Below the pieces are notes generated by a model. The model worked only from the letters and a program-made list of their open reading frames with translations. It had not been told where the DNA came from and ran no database searches. From NCBI GenBank assembly GCA_903853385.1, contig CAINTJ010000044.1:1-64000 (forward strand): a DNA stretch of 64,000 nt, read 5' to 3'. The DNA comes from an uncultured Gammaproteobacteria bacterium. GTDB lineage: Bacteria; Pseudomonadota; Gammaproteobacteria; Pseudomonadales; Pseudohongiellaceae. The first letter of the stretch is position 1; each line of letters starts with the position of its first letter. Shown one piece after another: positions 1 to 8,061 of the stretch. A program made the translations under genes and the position numbers.

Positions 1-1536
1 ACCAACTTCAATTTGACCGGCCAGAACGCCAAGGATGTCCTGATCCCTTCCGACAATACGGCGTCGACCTTCTGGATCACCAATCCTGACAACACCTACC
101 GCGACAACGTGGCCGCGGGCTCCGACTCGACCGGTTTCTGGCTCGCCTTCCCGGAGCATCCGACCGGCGCGTTCGAAGGCTCGGATCTCAGCAAGTCCAC
201 CTGGCCGCGTCGCACGAAATTCCGCGAGTTCAAGGGCAACGTCTCCCATTCGAACTTCGACGGTTTCATGGGTGACCGCGCCCCCAGGGCCGATGGCCAT
301 TTCGCTGTCGGCGGCTATGTGGCCAATGTCAATCCCGCTGACGCGAACAGCGCGCAAGTGGAATCGGTTGTCGAGGATTTCACCAGCTACAAGAACCGCA
401 ATAGCGGCATCTGGGCCCGTGGTGAGCTGCACCTCTACAAGAACCTGAAGATGGCCGACAACGCCATTGGCTTCACGCATGCGTCCGGCAACGCTGGTCG
501 TGCGCCCTATACGTCACGGGTGGTTGACTCGCTGTTCGTTGGCGAAACCGAGAACATCGGCAACCCCAAGGCTGAATCGGAAAAGGCGTACGGCCGCAGC
601 TTGCCACAGCCCACTGTTGCGGATTTCCCGATCCGTGCTTACGAGTTCTATGACTACCATCATGAACTGGACAATGACACCTTCGTGAATTACCAGGACA
701 ACGCCACCCGCAAGACGGGAGCGATCTCGTACCTGCTGTTTACCAGCTTCGGCATGAGTTCCAACAACATCGTACAGCGCGCGAAATTCATCAACGCCAA
801 GCCGGTGTATTTCCCGCCGATTGACAACCGGTGGAGCAACGATGATTACGGCAATACCGTCTACAAGACCGCGGTGTTCAACGACAAGGATGGCTCCATC
901 ACCGGGGTCACCAATTCCTACATCGTCAACATCACCGGCATCGACGTCGATGAAGCTTGCGAGGTCAAACCCACCTGGAACGCTGCAGTGTGCAAGGGCG
1001 ATATCGGGCGCATGAATATTGGTGGCGGTGGTGGTGCTGTTGGCTTCGGTGGCGGCGCTGCTGGTGCTGGCGGTCCTCCGGGCGGTGCGCGTCCTGCCGG
1101 TGGTGCTGCACCAGCTGTACCTGCTGCACCAGCTGCCGTTGTGCTTGCCCCCGGCGGTGGTCGCATCAGAGGTACGCCTGCCCCTGCAGGTCCGCCAGTC
1201 GTGCTCAGCCGTAATGGCAAGCAGTTCACTGCCAGCGGCGAAACCAATGTACGCGCGGGCAGCGAGTACAAGGTCACCACCGAACGGCCGTTGGTGAACA
1301 TTAATGTAAAGGAACTGGACAAGGGTTCGTGGGTGATGTTCGAGCTGCCGGGCTTCACCGCTGCAAATGCGGGCACGGTGCAGGACAGCCTGGATGCGCT
1401 GCGCAAGGCCACCACCACTTCGTACTACAAGGCCAACGGTTCACTGTGGGTCAAGCTGGTCTCCACCGGAGACATCCTGGGCAGCGGGCCAGCCCAAGGT
1501 CCGGGTGCCGGCGACAGTCTGCAGGTCAGCCGGTAA
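1..1536 (+). CDS. CEMIP-like right-handed beta-helix protein, 5' part outside window
   Basis: The reading frame is already open at base 1, so only the C-terminal part, about 511 residues, is present. The sequence FWITNPDNTYRDNVAAGS, about 20 residues in, followed by a GFW..F..HPTG stretch, matches the beta-helix segment of the CEMIP/TMEM2/PKHDL1 group, which carry G8 domains and in animals bind or cut hyaluronan. A Gly/Ala/Pro-rich linker (bases about 1015-1190) joins the helix to a final domain of about 110 residues that contains SLWVKLV. It is probably a secreted or surface protein; the substrate is unknown. A hairpin terminator follows 24 bases after the stop. The family assignment comes from motif memory only. 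Confidence 0.6.
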   Translation, partial: TNFNLTGQNAKDVLIPSDNTASTFWITNPDNTYRDNVAAGSDSTGFWLAFPEHPTGAFEGSDLSKSTWPRRTKFREFKGNVSHSNFDGFMGDRAPRADGHFAVGGYVANVNPADANSAQVESVVEDFTSYKNRNSGIWARGELHLYKNLKMADNAIGFTHASGNAGRAPYTSRVVDSLFVGETENIGNPKAESEKAYGRSLPQPTVADFPIRAYEFYDYHHELDNDTFVNYQDNATRKTGAISYLLFTSFGMSSNNIVQRAKFINAKPVYFPPIDNRWSNDDYGNTVYKTAVFNDKDGSITGVTNSYIVNITGIDVDEACEVKPTWNAAVCKGDIGRMNIGGGGGAVGFGGGAAGAGGPPGGARPAGGAAPAVPAAPAAVVLAPGGGRIRGTPAPAGPPVVLSRNGKQFTASGETNVRAGSEYKVTTERPLVNINVKELDKGSWVMFELPGFTAANAGTVQDSLDALRKATTTSYYKANGSLWVKLVSTGDILGSGPAQGPGAGDSLQVSR

Positions 1537-1560
1537 GCTGAACACCGCCGCATGAACAAG

Positions 1561-1587
1561 AGCCCCGGCGAGAGTCGGGGGCTTTAT
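1561..1587 (+). terminator. Hairpin terminator after the CEMIP-like gene
   Basis: AGCCCCGGC and GTCGGGGGCT can pair around a GAGA loop and are followed by a short T-rich stretch. It lies between the CEMIP-like stop and the monooxygenase start, so the two genes are probably separate transcription units. Confidence 0.6.
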
Positions 1588-1625
1588 GCTTACCCCACCT
1601 GACAGACCTGATCAAGACACCCGGC

Positions 1626-3257
1626 ATGCGAATTAACCAAGCGACAACATCACAATCCGATGCAGAGGTGTTGATCATCGGCGGGGGCCCGGTTGGCATG
1701 GGCCTGGCCATCGAACTGGGGCAGCGCGGCGTGCGTTGTCTCGTCATCGAACGCTACCTGCAGCCACAGCCGATTCCCAAAGGTCAGAACCTGACGCAGC
1801 GGACGCTGGAGCACTTCCATTTCTGGGGCGCAGAAAAGCAGTTGCGGGCGGCGCGCACCATCCCGCCGGAATACGGCATCGGCGGACTGACGGCCTACGG
1901 CACACTGCTGGGGCCGCATGTACATGATTGGCTGCAGCGCGACCTGGTCAAGCAGTACTACTTCACCGCCAACGAACGCCTGCCGCAGTACGCGACTGAG
2001 GCGGTGCTGCGCGAAAGAGCGGGCAAATTGCCGTCGGTACAAACGCTTTATGGCTGGGACGCAGTCACCATCACCCAGGATGACGCGGGGGTGAGCGCCA
2101 CCATCACGGCGCGTGTAGATGGCGCAGAGCGTGTCGTTCGCGCCGCTTACGTCGTCGGCTGCGACGGCGCTCGTTCCCGGGTGCGCGAGCAGTCCGGCCT
2201 GACGCAGACACTTAACGCGCACGATCGCATGATGGTATTGCTGGTGTTCCGGTCGACGGGACTGCACGAGCTGCTCAAGTGCTATCCCGGCAAGTCCTTC
2301 TACAACGTGCTGCAACCCGCGCTGCAGGGCTATTGGAAGTTCTTTGGTCGTGTCGATCTTGGCAACACCTGGTTCTTCCATGCGCCGGTGCCGGCCGGCA
2401 CGACGGCAGACAACTTCGACTTTCGTGCCTATTTGCACGAGGCCGTCGGTGCAAAATTCGACGTCGAGTTCGAGCACATCGGTTTCTGGGACCTGAGATT
2501 TGCCATTGCTGATTGCTATCGTGCCGGGCGCATGTTCATCGCCGGAGATGCCGCCCACAGCCATCCGCCTTACGGTGGTTACGGCGTCAACTCGGGTCTG
2601 GAAGACGCGCGCAATCTGGGCTGGAAGCTGGCTGCCGTGTTGCAAGGCTGGGGCGACGAGAGACTGCTCGATTCCTATGACGGGGAGCGCCGCCCGGTGT
2701 TCAAGTCGACCATCGATGACTTCATTGCCAAGTCGATCGAAAACGATCGCGAATTTCTGGAAGCGTTCAGCCCGGAGCGTGATTCGGTTGCGTTCGCAAC
2801 AGCATTGCAGGCGCGGGCCCAGGGCGCTGTTGGCGAAGTGCATGCGTTCGAGCCGAATTACGAAGGTTCGGCCATCGTGTGGCATGCCGGCAGTGAACCC
2901 GGTGTCAGCAGCGCGCAAGGATCACATCGCTTCGAGGCCAGAGCCGGCCACCACCTGGCACCGGCAACGCTGGGTTCAGGTGCCAATGTGTTTGACATGC
3001 TTGGCAGCGGGTTTGCGTTGTTGGCCTTCGATGCACACCCAGACGCGATTCAGGCATTCCGGGATGCAGCGACCGGGCTGAACATGCCGCTGACCATCAT
3101 CGAGGCGCATGCTGAAGGTGAAGCGGCGCGTTACCAAGCGAGCCTGGTGCTGGTCCGGCCTGACCACTTCGTTGCCTGGTCGAACCGGGCGCCGCAGATT
3201 TCCCTCCAGGAGGCAGGCCGAATCCTGCAGCGGGCGAAAGGCACAGTCCGCCGCTAA
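1626..3257 (+). CDS. FAD-dependent aromatic-ring monooxygenase
   Basis: A 543-residue flavoprotein of the phenol / 3-(3-hydroxyphenyl)propionate hydroxylase type (MhpA/PheA/TfdB group), expected to hydroxylate an aromatic compound using NAD(P)H and O2 in the cytoplasm. The Rossmann motif GGGPVG lies at residues 19-24, the DG motif in GCDGARSR at about 178-185, and the FAD-ribityl motif GDAAH at 307-311, followed by a GGYGVNSGLEDARNLGWK stretch. Length is typical of the family. No ring-cleavage or transport gene lies next to it, so the substrate cannot be inferred from context. The ATG has a weak ribosome-binding site; the GxGxxG motif at residue 19 supports this start. Confidence 0.85.
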   Translation: MRINQATTSQSDAEVLIIGGGPVGMGLAIELGQRGVRCLVIERYLQPQPIPKGQNLTQRTLEHFHFWGAEKQLRAARTIPPEYGIGGLTAYGTLLGPHVHDWLQRDLVKQYYFTANERLPQYATEAVLRERAGKLPSVQTLYGWDAVTITQDDAGVSATITARVDGAERVVRAAYVVGCDGARSRVREQSGLTQTLNAHDRMMVLLVFRSTGLHELLKCYPGKSFYNVLQPALQGYWKFFGRVDLGNTWFFHAPVPAGTTADNFDFRAYLHEAVGAKFDVEFEHIGFWDLRFAIADCYRAGRMFIAGDAAHSHPPYGGYGVNSGLEDARNLGWKLAAVLQGWGDERLLDSYDGERRPVFKSTIDDFIAKSIENDREFLEAFSPERDSVAFATALQARAQGAVGEVHAFEPNYEGSAIVWHAGSEPGVSSAQGSHRFEARAGHHLAPATLGSGANVFDMLGSGFALLAFDAHPDAIQAFRDAATGLNMPLTIIEAHAEGEAARYQASLVLVRPDHFVAWSNRAPQISLQEAGRILQRAKGTVRR

Positions 3258-3317
3258 GTCCCGGGTTTTTGTCCCTGTGTTCCAGAAGAACGCTGTGGTG
3301 AATCTGGTGGAAGTGCG

Positions 3318-3359
3318 GTGGACATCAGCTTGAAGGAACTGGGCAAGGGTTCGCTCATG
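3318..3359 (+). pseudogene. Possible relic of a CEMIP-like C-terminal domain
   Basis: In one frame this segment reads VDISLKELGKGS, very close to VNINVKELDKGS in the last domain of the gene at 1-1536 (bases about 1297-1332). At DNA level 19 of 20 bases match across AAGGAACTGGACAAGGGTTC and its next base. There is no start and no long frame around it. It looks like the remains of a duplicated gene with the monooxygenase inserted between the copies, but the match is too short to rule out chance. Confidence 0.3.
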
Positions 3360-3417
3360 CTAAGCGGGATTACACAACTACAAATATGAATATGTTCAAA
3401 GCAATTGGCGCGGATAA

Positions 3418-4641
3418 CTAAAAGGCGGAGTAGAGCATAAACGTGATCATTCGGTCGCCATTTGCTGGCGTGCCATTGTAAGCGTTACCGGAATAGCTGG
3501 TGTAATTCAATTGTAGTTGTACATTTTGCACCAGCAAATATGTGCCGCCGAACATCCATGCGTTATCGGTACTGTTGATTGCATTCCCGTTTTTACCCTG
3601 ACGATAGCTAAGCAACACGGTTGACTTGCCAGGCACAACGCCTAATTGTCCGATTAGTGCTGTAGATTTTTTATCCATCGGGTTGCTGTTGAACAGGTTG
3701 CGGGTAAAAGATCCGACAGGGGTTCCCTGCGCAACGGCATGAGAAAAATACAGTCCAAGTGGCAGTTTGCCGATTGTTGCCTGTGCCTGGGCGTCAAATG
3801 CCCAGGCTTTGGTATTTACCTTGAACAACTGGGTGGGTTCGGTTGCATTGCCACTCCATGACTGCACCCCCAAGCCGAGATCCCAACTGCCTACTTGGGG
3901 GGTCATCGCCATACGCAAATAGTTTGCGGTGGGTGCCCCTGAATTATCTCCAAATGAACGAGGAGACCATTTGCTGAAGTTGGCAAAATATTTGCTATTG
4001 CTCACTACTGCTGCGATTCCCTGGGCTTTTGTGGCTGCGCCAATGTATTGCTGCGCCGAAATCGCACTGCGGTCTTCAGCAACACGGGAGAATCGGACAG
4101 CACCTGTATTCAAAAGTTCGAAACCATAGGCCGCACCTTGCGATGAGGTACTAAAGGGGATGGCTCCCACTACGGAGCCTTTTACTTTATAGAGAAATGG
4201 CAATTTAAGCCCACTCACTATCGTGTCTGCGCTATTTAGATCCAGTTCCACCATTACTCCAATATTGTTGTTAATGCGTGCTGCTGCGTTCAGTAACAAT
4301 TCACTGGGAAACTGGAACTCTCCATTATTGGTGTTGTTGAGGCCAGAAACCCTGGGGCCATTGGATTGTTGGTAGATAATTTTGGTTATTATCCCGGCGT
4401 TCAGAGCGTCTTTTAGCGGGATGCTCGTTGCCTGGCTGGGATCTTCCATTACTGCCATGGTATAGCCGTTTGACTTGAAACTTCGACCGAAGGGATTGAG
4501 CGCCGGAAAATTTTGATAATGACATACCGCGCAGGGCAATCCGGTTTGGCGCGCAAAAGTGGAAGTAGCCAGACTCGGCGCAGCGGCAGTGATGGCAATA
4601 ATCAGCGCAACAACTGAGGTAAATCGTTTTAGCAATAACAT
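3418..4641 (-). CDS. Cyc2-like outer-membrane cytochrome-porin
   Basis: A 407-residue exported protein. Residues 1-25 are a signal peptide. A single c-type heme site C37-A-V-C-H41 sits in FARQTGLPCAVCHYQNFPAL, followed by NPFGRSFKSNGYTM. This arrangement, a heme motif just after the signal peptide, a conserved FGR.FK..GY stretch and then about 350 residues of alternating beta-strand sequence, is that of the fused cytochrome-porin Cyc2 of iron oxidisers and related proteins of unknown role. The C-terminus ends in Phe (FMLYSAF), as outer-membrane barrels do. Expected role: electron transfer across the outer membrane. The gene is AT-rich compared with its surroundings and divergent from a b-type cytochrome gene. 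Function in iron oxidation is not proven by sequence. Confidence 0.65.
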   Translation of the reverse strand: MLLLKRFTSVVALIIAITAAAPSLATSTFARQTGLPCAVCHYQNFPALNPFGRSFKSNGYTMAVMEDPSQATSIPLKDALNAGIITKIIYQQSNGPRVSGLNNTNNGEFQFPSELLLNAAARINNNIGVMVELDLNSADTIVSGLKLPFLYKVKGSVVGAIPFSTSSQGAAYGFELLNTGAVRFSRVAEDRSAISAQQYIGAATKAQGIAAVVSNSKYFANFSKWSPRSFGDNSGAPTANYLRMAMTPQVGSWDLGLGVQSWSGNATEPTQLFKVNTKAWAFDAQAQATIGKLPLGLYFSHAVAQGTPVGSFTRNLFNSNPMDKKSTALIGQLGVVPGKSTVLLSYRQGKNGNAINSTDNAWMFGGTYLLVQNVQLQLNYTSYSGNAYNGTPANGDRMITFMLYSAF

Positions 4642-4714
4642 ATTGATATCCGTATATGATCAGGCTGTTTTGGCAAAGCCTCGTTAAATAACGCCATTTT
4701 ATGAAATGATATTT

Positions 4715-4758
4715 TTAAAAGAAAAAACATATAAAGCGCAGAATATCCTGCACTTTAT
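4715..4758 (-). terminator. Terminator-like hairpin in the leader of the Cyc2-like gene
   Basis: ATAAAGCGCAG (4731-4741) and CTGCACTTTAT (4748-4758) form an 11-base stem with one mismatch. Read on the minus strand, the hairpin is followed at once by ATG and then TTTTTTCTTTT, the pattern of an intrinsic terminator. It lies 90 to 117 bases upstream of the Cyc2-like ATG, so it would end or attenuate transcripts before they reach the gene. Confidence 0.45.
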
Positions 4759-5096
4759 GCTTTCCTGATTGTTTTATATTTTGGAGATTTTCTAAAAAAT
4801 GTAATTAAGTGATAAGGCCAGATAATGCGCGACAGATAATTAAAGTAATGCGTATTTACACTGGTCAATATGGAATCAAAGCGGATCTGCAGAAAATGCT
4901 ACTTAACAATATGCGGTAACAAGACTTTGTAATCGATAGCTATAGCAGCTCACCTCTTTGCATGAGGTCGCAGTGTAGCCTGCGCTAAAGCTGGCAAGCT
5001 TGCTACAGATCAAGATATTGAGAGAGCAGAAGAGTCTAATCGGAAAATCTCGCGAATCTTCGTAAAACCAATTTCCATTAAATAGCGTAAGCAGAA

Positions 5097-5122
5097 AAAC
5101 AGATCATCCCCTTTATCTGTTT
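5097..5122. repeat. Perfect inverted repeat upstream of b-type cytochrome gene
   Basis: AAACAGAT and ATCTGTTT form a perfect 8-base inverted repeat with a 10-base spacer, 61 bases before the ATG of the b-type cytochrome gene. It could be a regulator-binding site or an mRNA hairpin; nothing in the sequence identifies the regulator. Confidence 0.35.
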
Positions 5123-5183
5123 GATAATAATCACGTTGCGCGAACACTCTCATTCATTGTTTCCACTCTAACAGGCTATTTTT

Positions 5184-5936
5184 ATGACTGAATTAAAATC
5201 CTACGCGGCATGGGACGCTGTAACCCGCTGGTTTCACTGGATCAATGTGCTTTGTGTGTTTGCGCTGGCAGCTGTTGGAGTCGTGATTCTCAAGGATAGC
5301 GCTCTCGGGCTGACCAGTGATGGCAAGGTATTGGTCAAGATAACGCATAGCCTGATTGGCTATGTATTTGTGTTGAATCTGTTGTGGCGGTTTATCTGGG
5401 CTTTTGTGGGGAACCCTTATGCCAGATGGAAGTCAATAATCCCTGGCGGCAAAGGTTTCATACAGTCACTGCGTAATTATGTATTTGCCTTTATGTCAGG
5501 AAAGCCGGAGCACTATCTTGGCCACAACCCCTTGGGGCGTATCGCTGTTTTTGTGCTGTTCGTTTTACTCGCTATCCAGGCCATAACAGGTCTTGTGCTG
5601 GCAGGCACAGATATATTTTATCCTCCTTTCGGGCACTGGATTGCGCAATGGGTTGCTGCAAATGGCGTTCCGCCCGAAAGCTTATTGCCTTACTCGCCCG
5701 ACATGTATGATGCCATGGCTTATAAGAGCATGCGGGATTTCCGTTCTCCGTACATTGCTATTCACGAGTTCAATTTCTTTGTGCTGTGTTTCATCGTACT
5801 GTTACATATTGCAGCGGTAATCATCACCGAAGTGAAAGAGCAGGGTGCGATAATTTCAGCAATGTTTACCGGTAGGAAAATATTCAGCAAAGACCCGGTG
5901 GATGTTGACAAAAATGGCAGCGAGTTTCCTTCATAG
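5184..5936 (+). CDS. Di-heme cytochrome b561-family membrane protein
   Basis: A 250-residue inner-membrane protein of the bacterial cytochrome b561 / Ni-Fe hydrogenase cytochrome b subunit family. It shows four hydrophobic segments and the expected heme-ligand histidines: H18 in RWFHWINV, H55 in ITHSLIGY, H194 in AIHEFNFF and H208 in VLLHIAAV. Such proteins pass electrons between the quinone pool and a periplasmic partner. It is AT-rich like the divergent Cyc2-like gene, with which it may form one electron route; that link is inferred from position and composition. The ATG is preceded by an AT-rich leader with a perfect inverted repeat. Confidence 0.8.
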   Translation: MTELKSYAAWDAVTRWFHWINVLCVFALAAVGVVILKDSALGLTSDGKVLVKITHSLIGYVFVLNLLWRFIWAFVGNPYARWKSIIPGGKGFIQSLRNYVFAFMSGKPEHYLGHNPLGRIAVFVLFVLLAIQAITGLVLAGTDIFYPPFGHWIAQWVAANGVPPESLLPYSPDMYDAMAYKSMRDFRSPYIAIHEFNFFVLCFIVLLHIAAVIITEVKEQGAIISAMFTGRKIFSKDPVDVDKNGSEFPS

Positions 5937-6071
5937 CCTAACAGTCAAAGCCATGCATGGGCTGGCTCCTGGGGGTGGTTAATTAAGCGTGTGAATATCA
6001 CTGCTGTTGTGCTTCCATGTCAAAGCCAGATAGATCGGCTTGGTTCTATCCACAAGGAGGCAAGTTTAGCC

Positions 6072-6224
6072 ATGCGCCAGCGTTTTACCGAAATCAGGGA
6101 TTCCCTGCGCATGCTGGCTAGCCATCGCAGGGGGTGGCTCAACGCCGCCGGCAGTGGCAACCAAACTGCTGTTCATCAGCCGCAACGTAATGCTGTCAGT
6201 CTTGCTGGCAAGGTTATTACATGA
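6072..6224 (+). CDS. Possible 50-residue basic protein
   Basis: A short frame beginning MRQRFTEIRDSLRML has AAGGAGG at 6054-6060, 11 bases before its ATG, and its TGA overlaps the ATG of the pseudouridine synthase gene (ATGA at 6221-6224). Good initiation signals and translational coupling favour a real gene, but I recognise no family and the composition is unremarkable. It may be only the leader of the downstream gene. Confidence 0.3.
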   Translation: MRQRFTEIRDSLRMLASHRRGWLNAAGSGNQTAVHQPQRNAVSLAGKVIT

Positions 6225-7030
6225 GCAGAAACACCAAGTCGCCAGTCAAACCTGGTGTTTGGAGTCAGAGCAAGCCCGAGAGCAAGGCCAGCACCACCGG
6301 CACCGTGCCGCTGGTGCGCGCCTTGTCGAAACTCGGGCTGGCCTCGCGCACGCAAACCGAACAGTGGATTGCTGCGGGGCGGCTGGCGGTCAATGGCCGC
6401 GTCAGTCGCGACCCGAAACTGGCGGTGGTGCCGGAGCGTGACCAGTTCACGCTCGATGGCGTGTTGCTGCAGCAAGGCGAGCGCACTTGCATCGTGCTGC
6501 ACAAGCCGCGCGGTTATGTCACCACGCGCAGCGATGAAAACGGCCGCAAGACCGTGTTCGACCTGCTGCCGGAATCATTGCAACAGTTGCATGCAGTGGG
6601 CCGGCTCGACCTGCACACCAGTGGCTTGCTGCTGCTGACCAATGACACGCGCCTGTCGAGTTTTCTCACCGAACCCGTCAACGCGATACCGCGCGAATAT
6701 GTGATCAGTGTCGATGGCAAAGTTTCTGATGACACTTTGAAAAAACTGGTAGCGGGAGTCGACGACGACGGTGAAATGCTGCGTGCCAGCAAAGTGGAGG
6801 TACGCAAACTGAGCGGCCGCGAATCACATTTGTTTGTCACCTTGCAGGAAGGCAAGAACCGCGAATTGCGCCGTTTGTTCAAGGCGGTCGGGCATGAAGT
6901 CAACAAACTCAAGCGTATCGCCTTTGGTCCTTTCACGCTCGGCGAACTGGACAGCGGCAAACATCGTGATCTTTCCACTGCAGAGTGGAATACGCTCACC
7001 GCTTTGATGGGGTCGGCCGCGCGTCAATAG
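6221..7030 (+). CDS. RsuA/RluB-family rRNA pseudouridine synthase
   Basis: A 269-residue enzyme that converts a specific uridine in rRNA to pseudouridine. After a basic, probably flexible N-terminus come an S4 RNA-binding domain (residues about 30-75, LSKLGLASRTQTEQWIAAGR) and the catalytic domain with the signature VGRLDLHTSGLLLLTND, in which D130 is the catalytic Asp. The presence of an S4 domain points to RsuA, RluB or RluF rather than RluE; the exact target base cannot be told from sequence. The gene is convergent with the ruvX gene, with only 7 bases between stops. Confidence 0.88.
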   Translation: MSRNTKSPVKPGVWSQSKPESKASTTGTVPLVRALSKLGLASRTQTEQWIAAGRLAVNGRVSRDPKLAVVPERDQFTLDGVLLQQGERTCIVLHKPRGYVTTRSDENGRKTVFDLLPESLQQLHAVGRLDLHTSGLLLLTNDTRLSSFLTEPVNAIPREYVISVDGKVSDDTLKKLVAGVDDDGEMLRASKVEVRKLSGRESHLFVTLQEGKNRELRRLFKAVGHEVNKLKRIAFGPFTLGELDSGKHRDLSTAEWNTLTALMGSAARQ

Positions 7031-7037
7031 CCGCGTC

Positions 7038-7466
7038 TCAGTGATTCTCGAACCACGATTCCAGCAGCAACTGCGCGGCCATTGCATCCACCTGGCCCCG
7101 GTCGTTGTAGCGTTTGCCGCTTAAGTCGGCATTGTGGCGGCTGATGGCTTTAGCTTCGCGCGTGCTGAGGCGCTCGTCCACTCCATGCCATGGCAGTTGA
7201 TAGCGCTCGCTCAATCCCTGGGCAAATTCCTGCACGCGCACCATGATGTCGCTGTCGGTGCCATCCATGTTGTAGGGCATGCCGATCACCAGCGCCTGTG
7301 GCTTCCAGTGTTTGACCAGCTGATCCAGCTGCGGCCAGTCGGGTTCGCCATTGCGCACCGGCACCACGGCGATTCCCATCGCGGTGCGGGTCAGGGTCTG
7401 GCCTACGGCGATGCCGAGTTTGCGGGTGCCATAGTCGATGCCGAAATAACGCTGTGCAGTGCTCAT
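7038..7466 (-). CDS. ruvX: RuvX/YqgF pre-16S rRNA nuclease
   Basis: A 142-residue RNase H-fold protein, standard length for YqgF. The family helps mature the 5' end of 16S rRNA and was first proposed as a Holliday junction resolvase. Visible motifs are the N-terminal FGIDYGTRKLGIAVG with acidic D11, a central VIGMPYNMDGTDSD and VDERLSTREA. It is the last gene of gshB-tonB-yqgE-ruvX, and only 4 bases separate it from the yqgE stop. Confidence 0.93.
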   Translation of the reverse strand: MSTAQRYFGIDYGTRKLGIAVGQTLTRTAMGIAVVPVRNGEPDWPQLDQLVKHWKPQALVIGMPYNMDGTDSDIMVRVQEFAQGLSERYQLPWHGVDERLSTREAKAISRHNADLSGKRYNDRGQVDAMAAQLLLESWFENH

Positions 7467-7470
7467 CGTG

Positions 7471-8049
7471 TCAGCTGTATCCCACGTCGGAGGTCAGCTG
7501 CGCCATCGTGAAGCCGAGCGTGGCCGCGGCCATGTTGGGTTTGTTGGCAAAATCGGTGGAGAACAGGATCTCGCTGGAAGCCGGGCAGGTGAACCAGGAA
7601 TTTTCGGTGATCTCTTTTTCGAGCTGGCCCGGGTTCCAGCCCGAGCAACCCAGCGCCACCAGATAGTGCTCGGGGCCGTCGTTGTGGCCGATGGCTTCCA
7701 GAATCTCTTTCGAGGTGGTCAGCGTGAGGCCGGGTTTGAGCGCCATCGACGACGGCCAGTTCGGCTCGGCATCATGCAATACAAAGCCTTTTTCCTTCTC
7801 CACCGGGCCGCCGGCCAATACGGATTGCAGCGCAGATACCGGCCGCAGATCCTTGATGCCAAGCTGCTCGAACACTGCGTCCAGCTGGATCTGCATCGGG
7901 TGATTTACCACCAGGCCAAAGGCGCCGGCTTCATTGTGTTGCATTACATAGACCACGCTGTTGGCGAAAAACGGCTCGCGCAGGTTGGGCATCGCAATCA
8001 GGAAATGGTCCTTGAGCGAATTGGCACTGTCGAAAGCAGGTGCAGTCAT
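7471..8049 (-). CDS. yqgE: YqgE/AlgH family protein
   Basis: A 192-residue protein of the UPF0301 (DUF179) family. The start (LKDHFLIAMPNLREPFF, then VVYVMQHNEAGAFGLVVN) and the GCSGWNPGQLEKEI stretch are family hallmarks. Its biochemical role is not settled; in Pseudomonas the homologue AlgH affects alginate regulation. It sits directly before ruvX, the usual gammaproteobacterial order, and 12 bases after the tonB-like gene. Confidence 0.92.
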   Translation of the reverse strand: MTAPAFDSANSLKDHFLIAMPNLREPFFANSVVYVMQHNEAGAFGLVVNHPMQIQLDAVFEQLGIKDLRPVSALQSVLAGGPVEKEKGFVLHDAEPNWPSSMALKPGLTLTTSKEILEAIGHNDGPEHYLVALGCSGWNPGQLEKEITENSWFTCPASSEILFSTDFANKPNMAAATLGFTMAQLTSDVGYS

Positions 8050-8061
8050 GGAAGACTCCGA

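Larger units (their letters stand above)
4642..5183. other. AT-rich 542-base divergent intergenic region
   Basis: This gap separates the Cyc2-like gene and the b-type cytochrome gene, which point away from each other. I see no coding frame worth calling. It contains two inverted repeats (4731-4758 and 5097-5122) and must hold promoters for both genes. Base composition is clearly more AT-rich than the core genes on either side, as in the two flanking genes, which suggests that the block was acquired as a unit. Confidence 0.6.

Noticed and set aside
918-1418. Long minus-strand frame opposite the CEMIP-like gene
   Set aside because: Pro/Gly/Ala-rich mirror of the low-complexity linker; no ribosome-binding site and no recognisable domain.
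3418-5936. Mobile element as the source of the AT-rich block
   Set aside because: No transposase, integrase, terminal repeats or tRNA target were seen at either edge; only composition suggests transfer.
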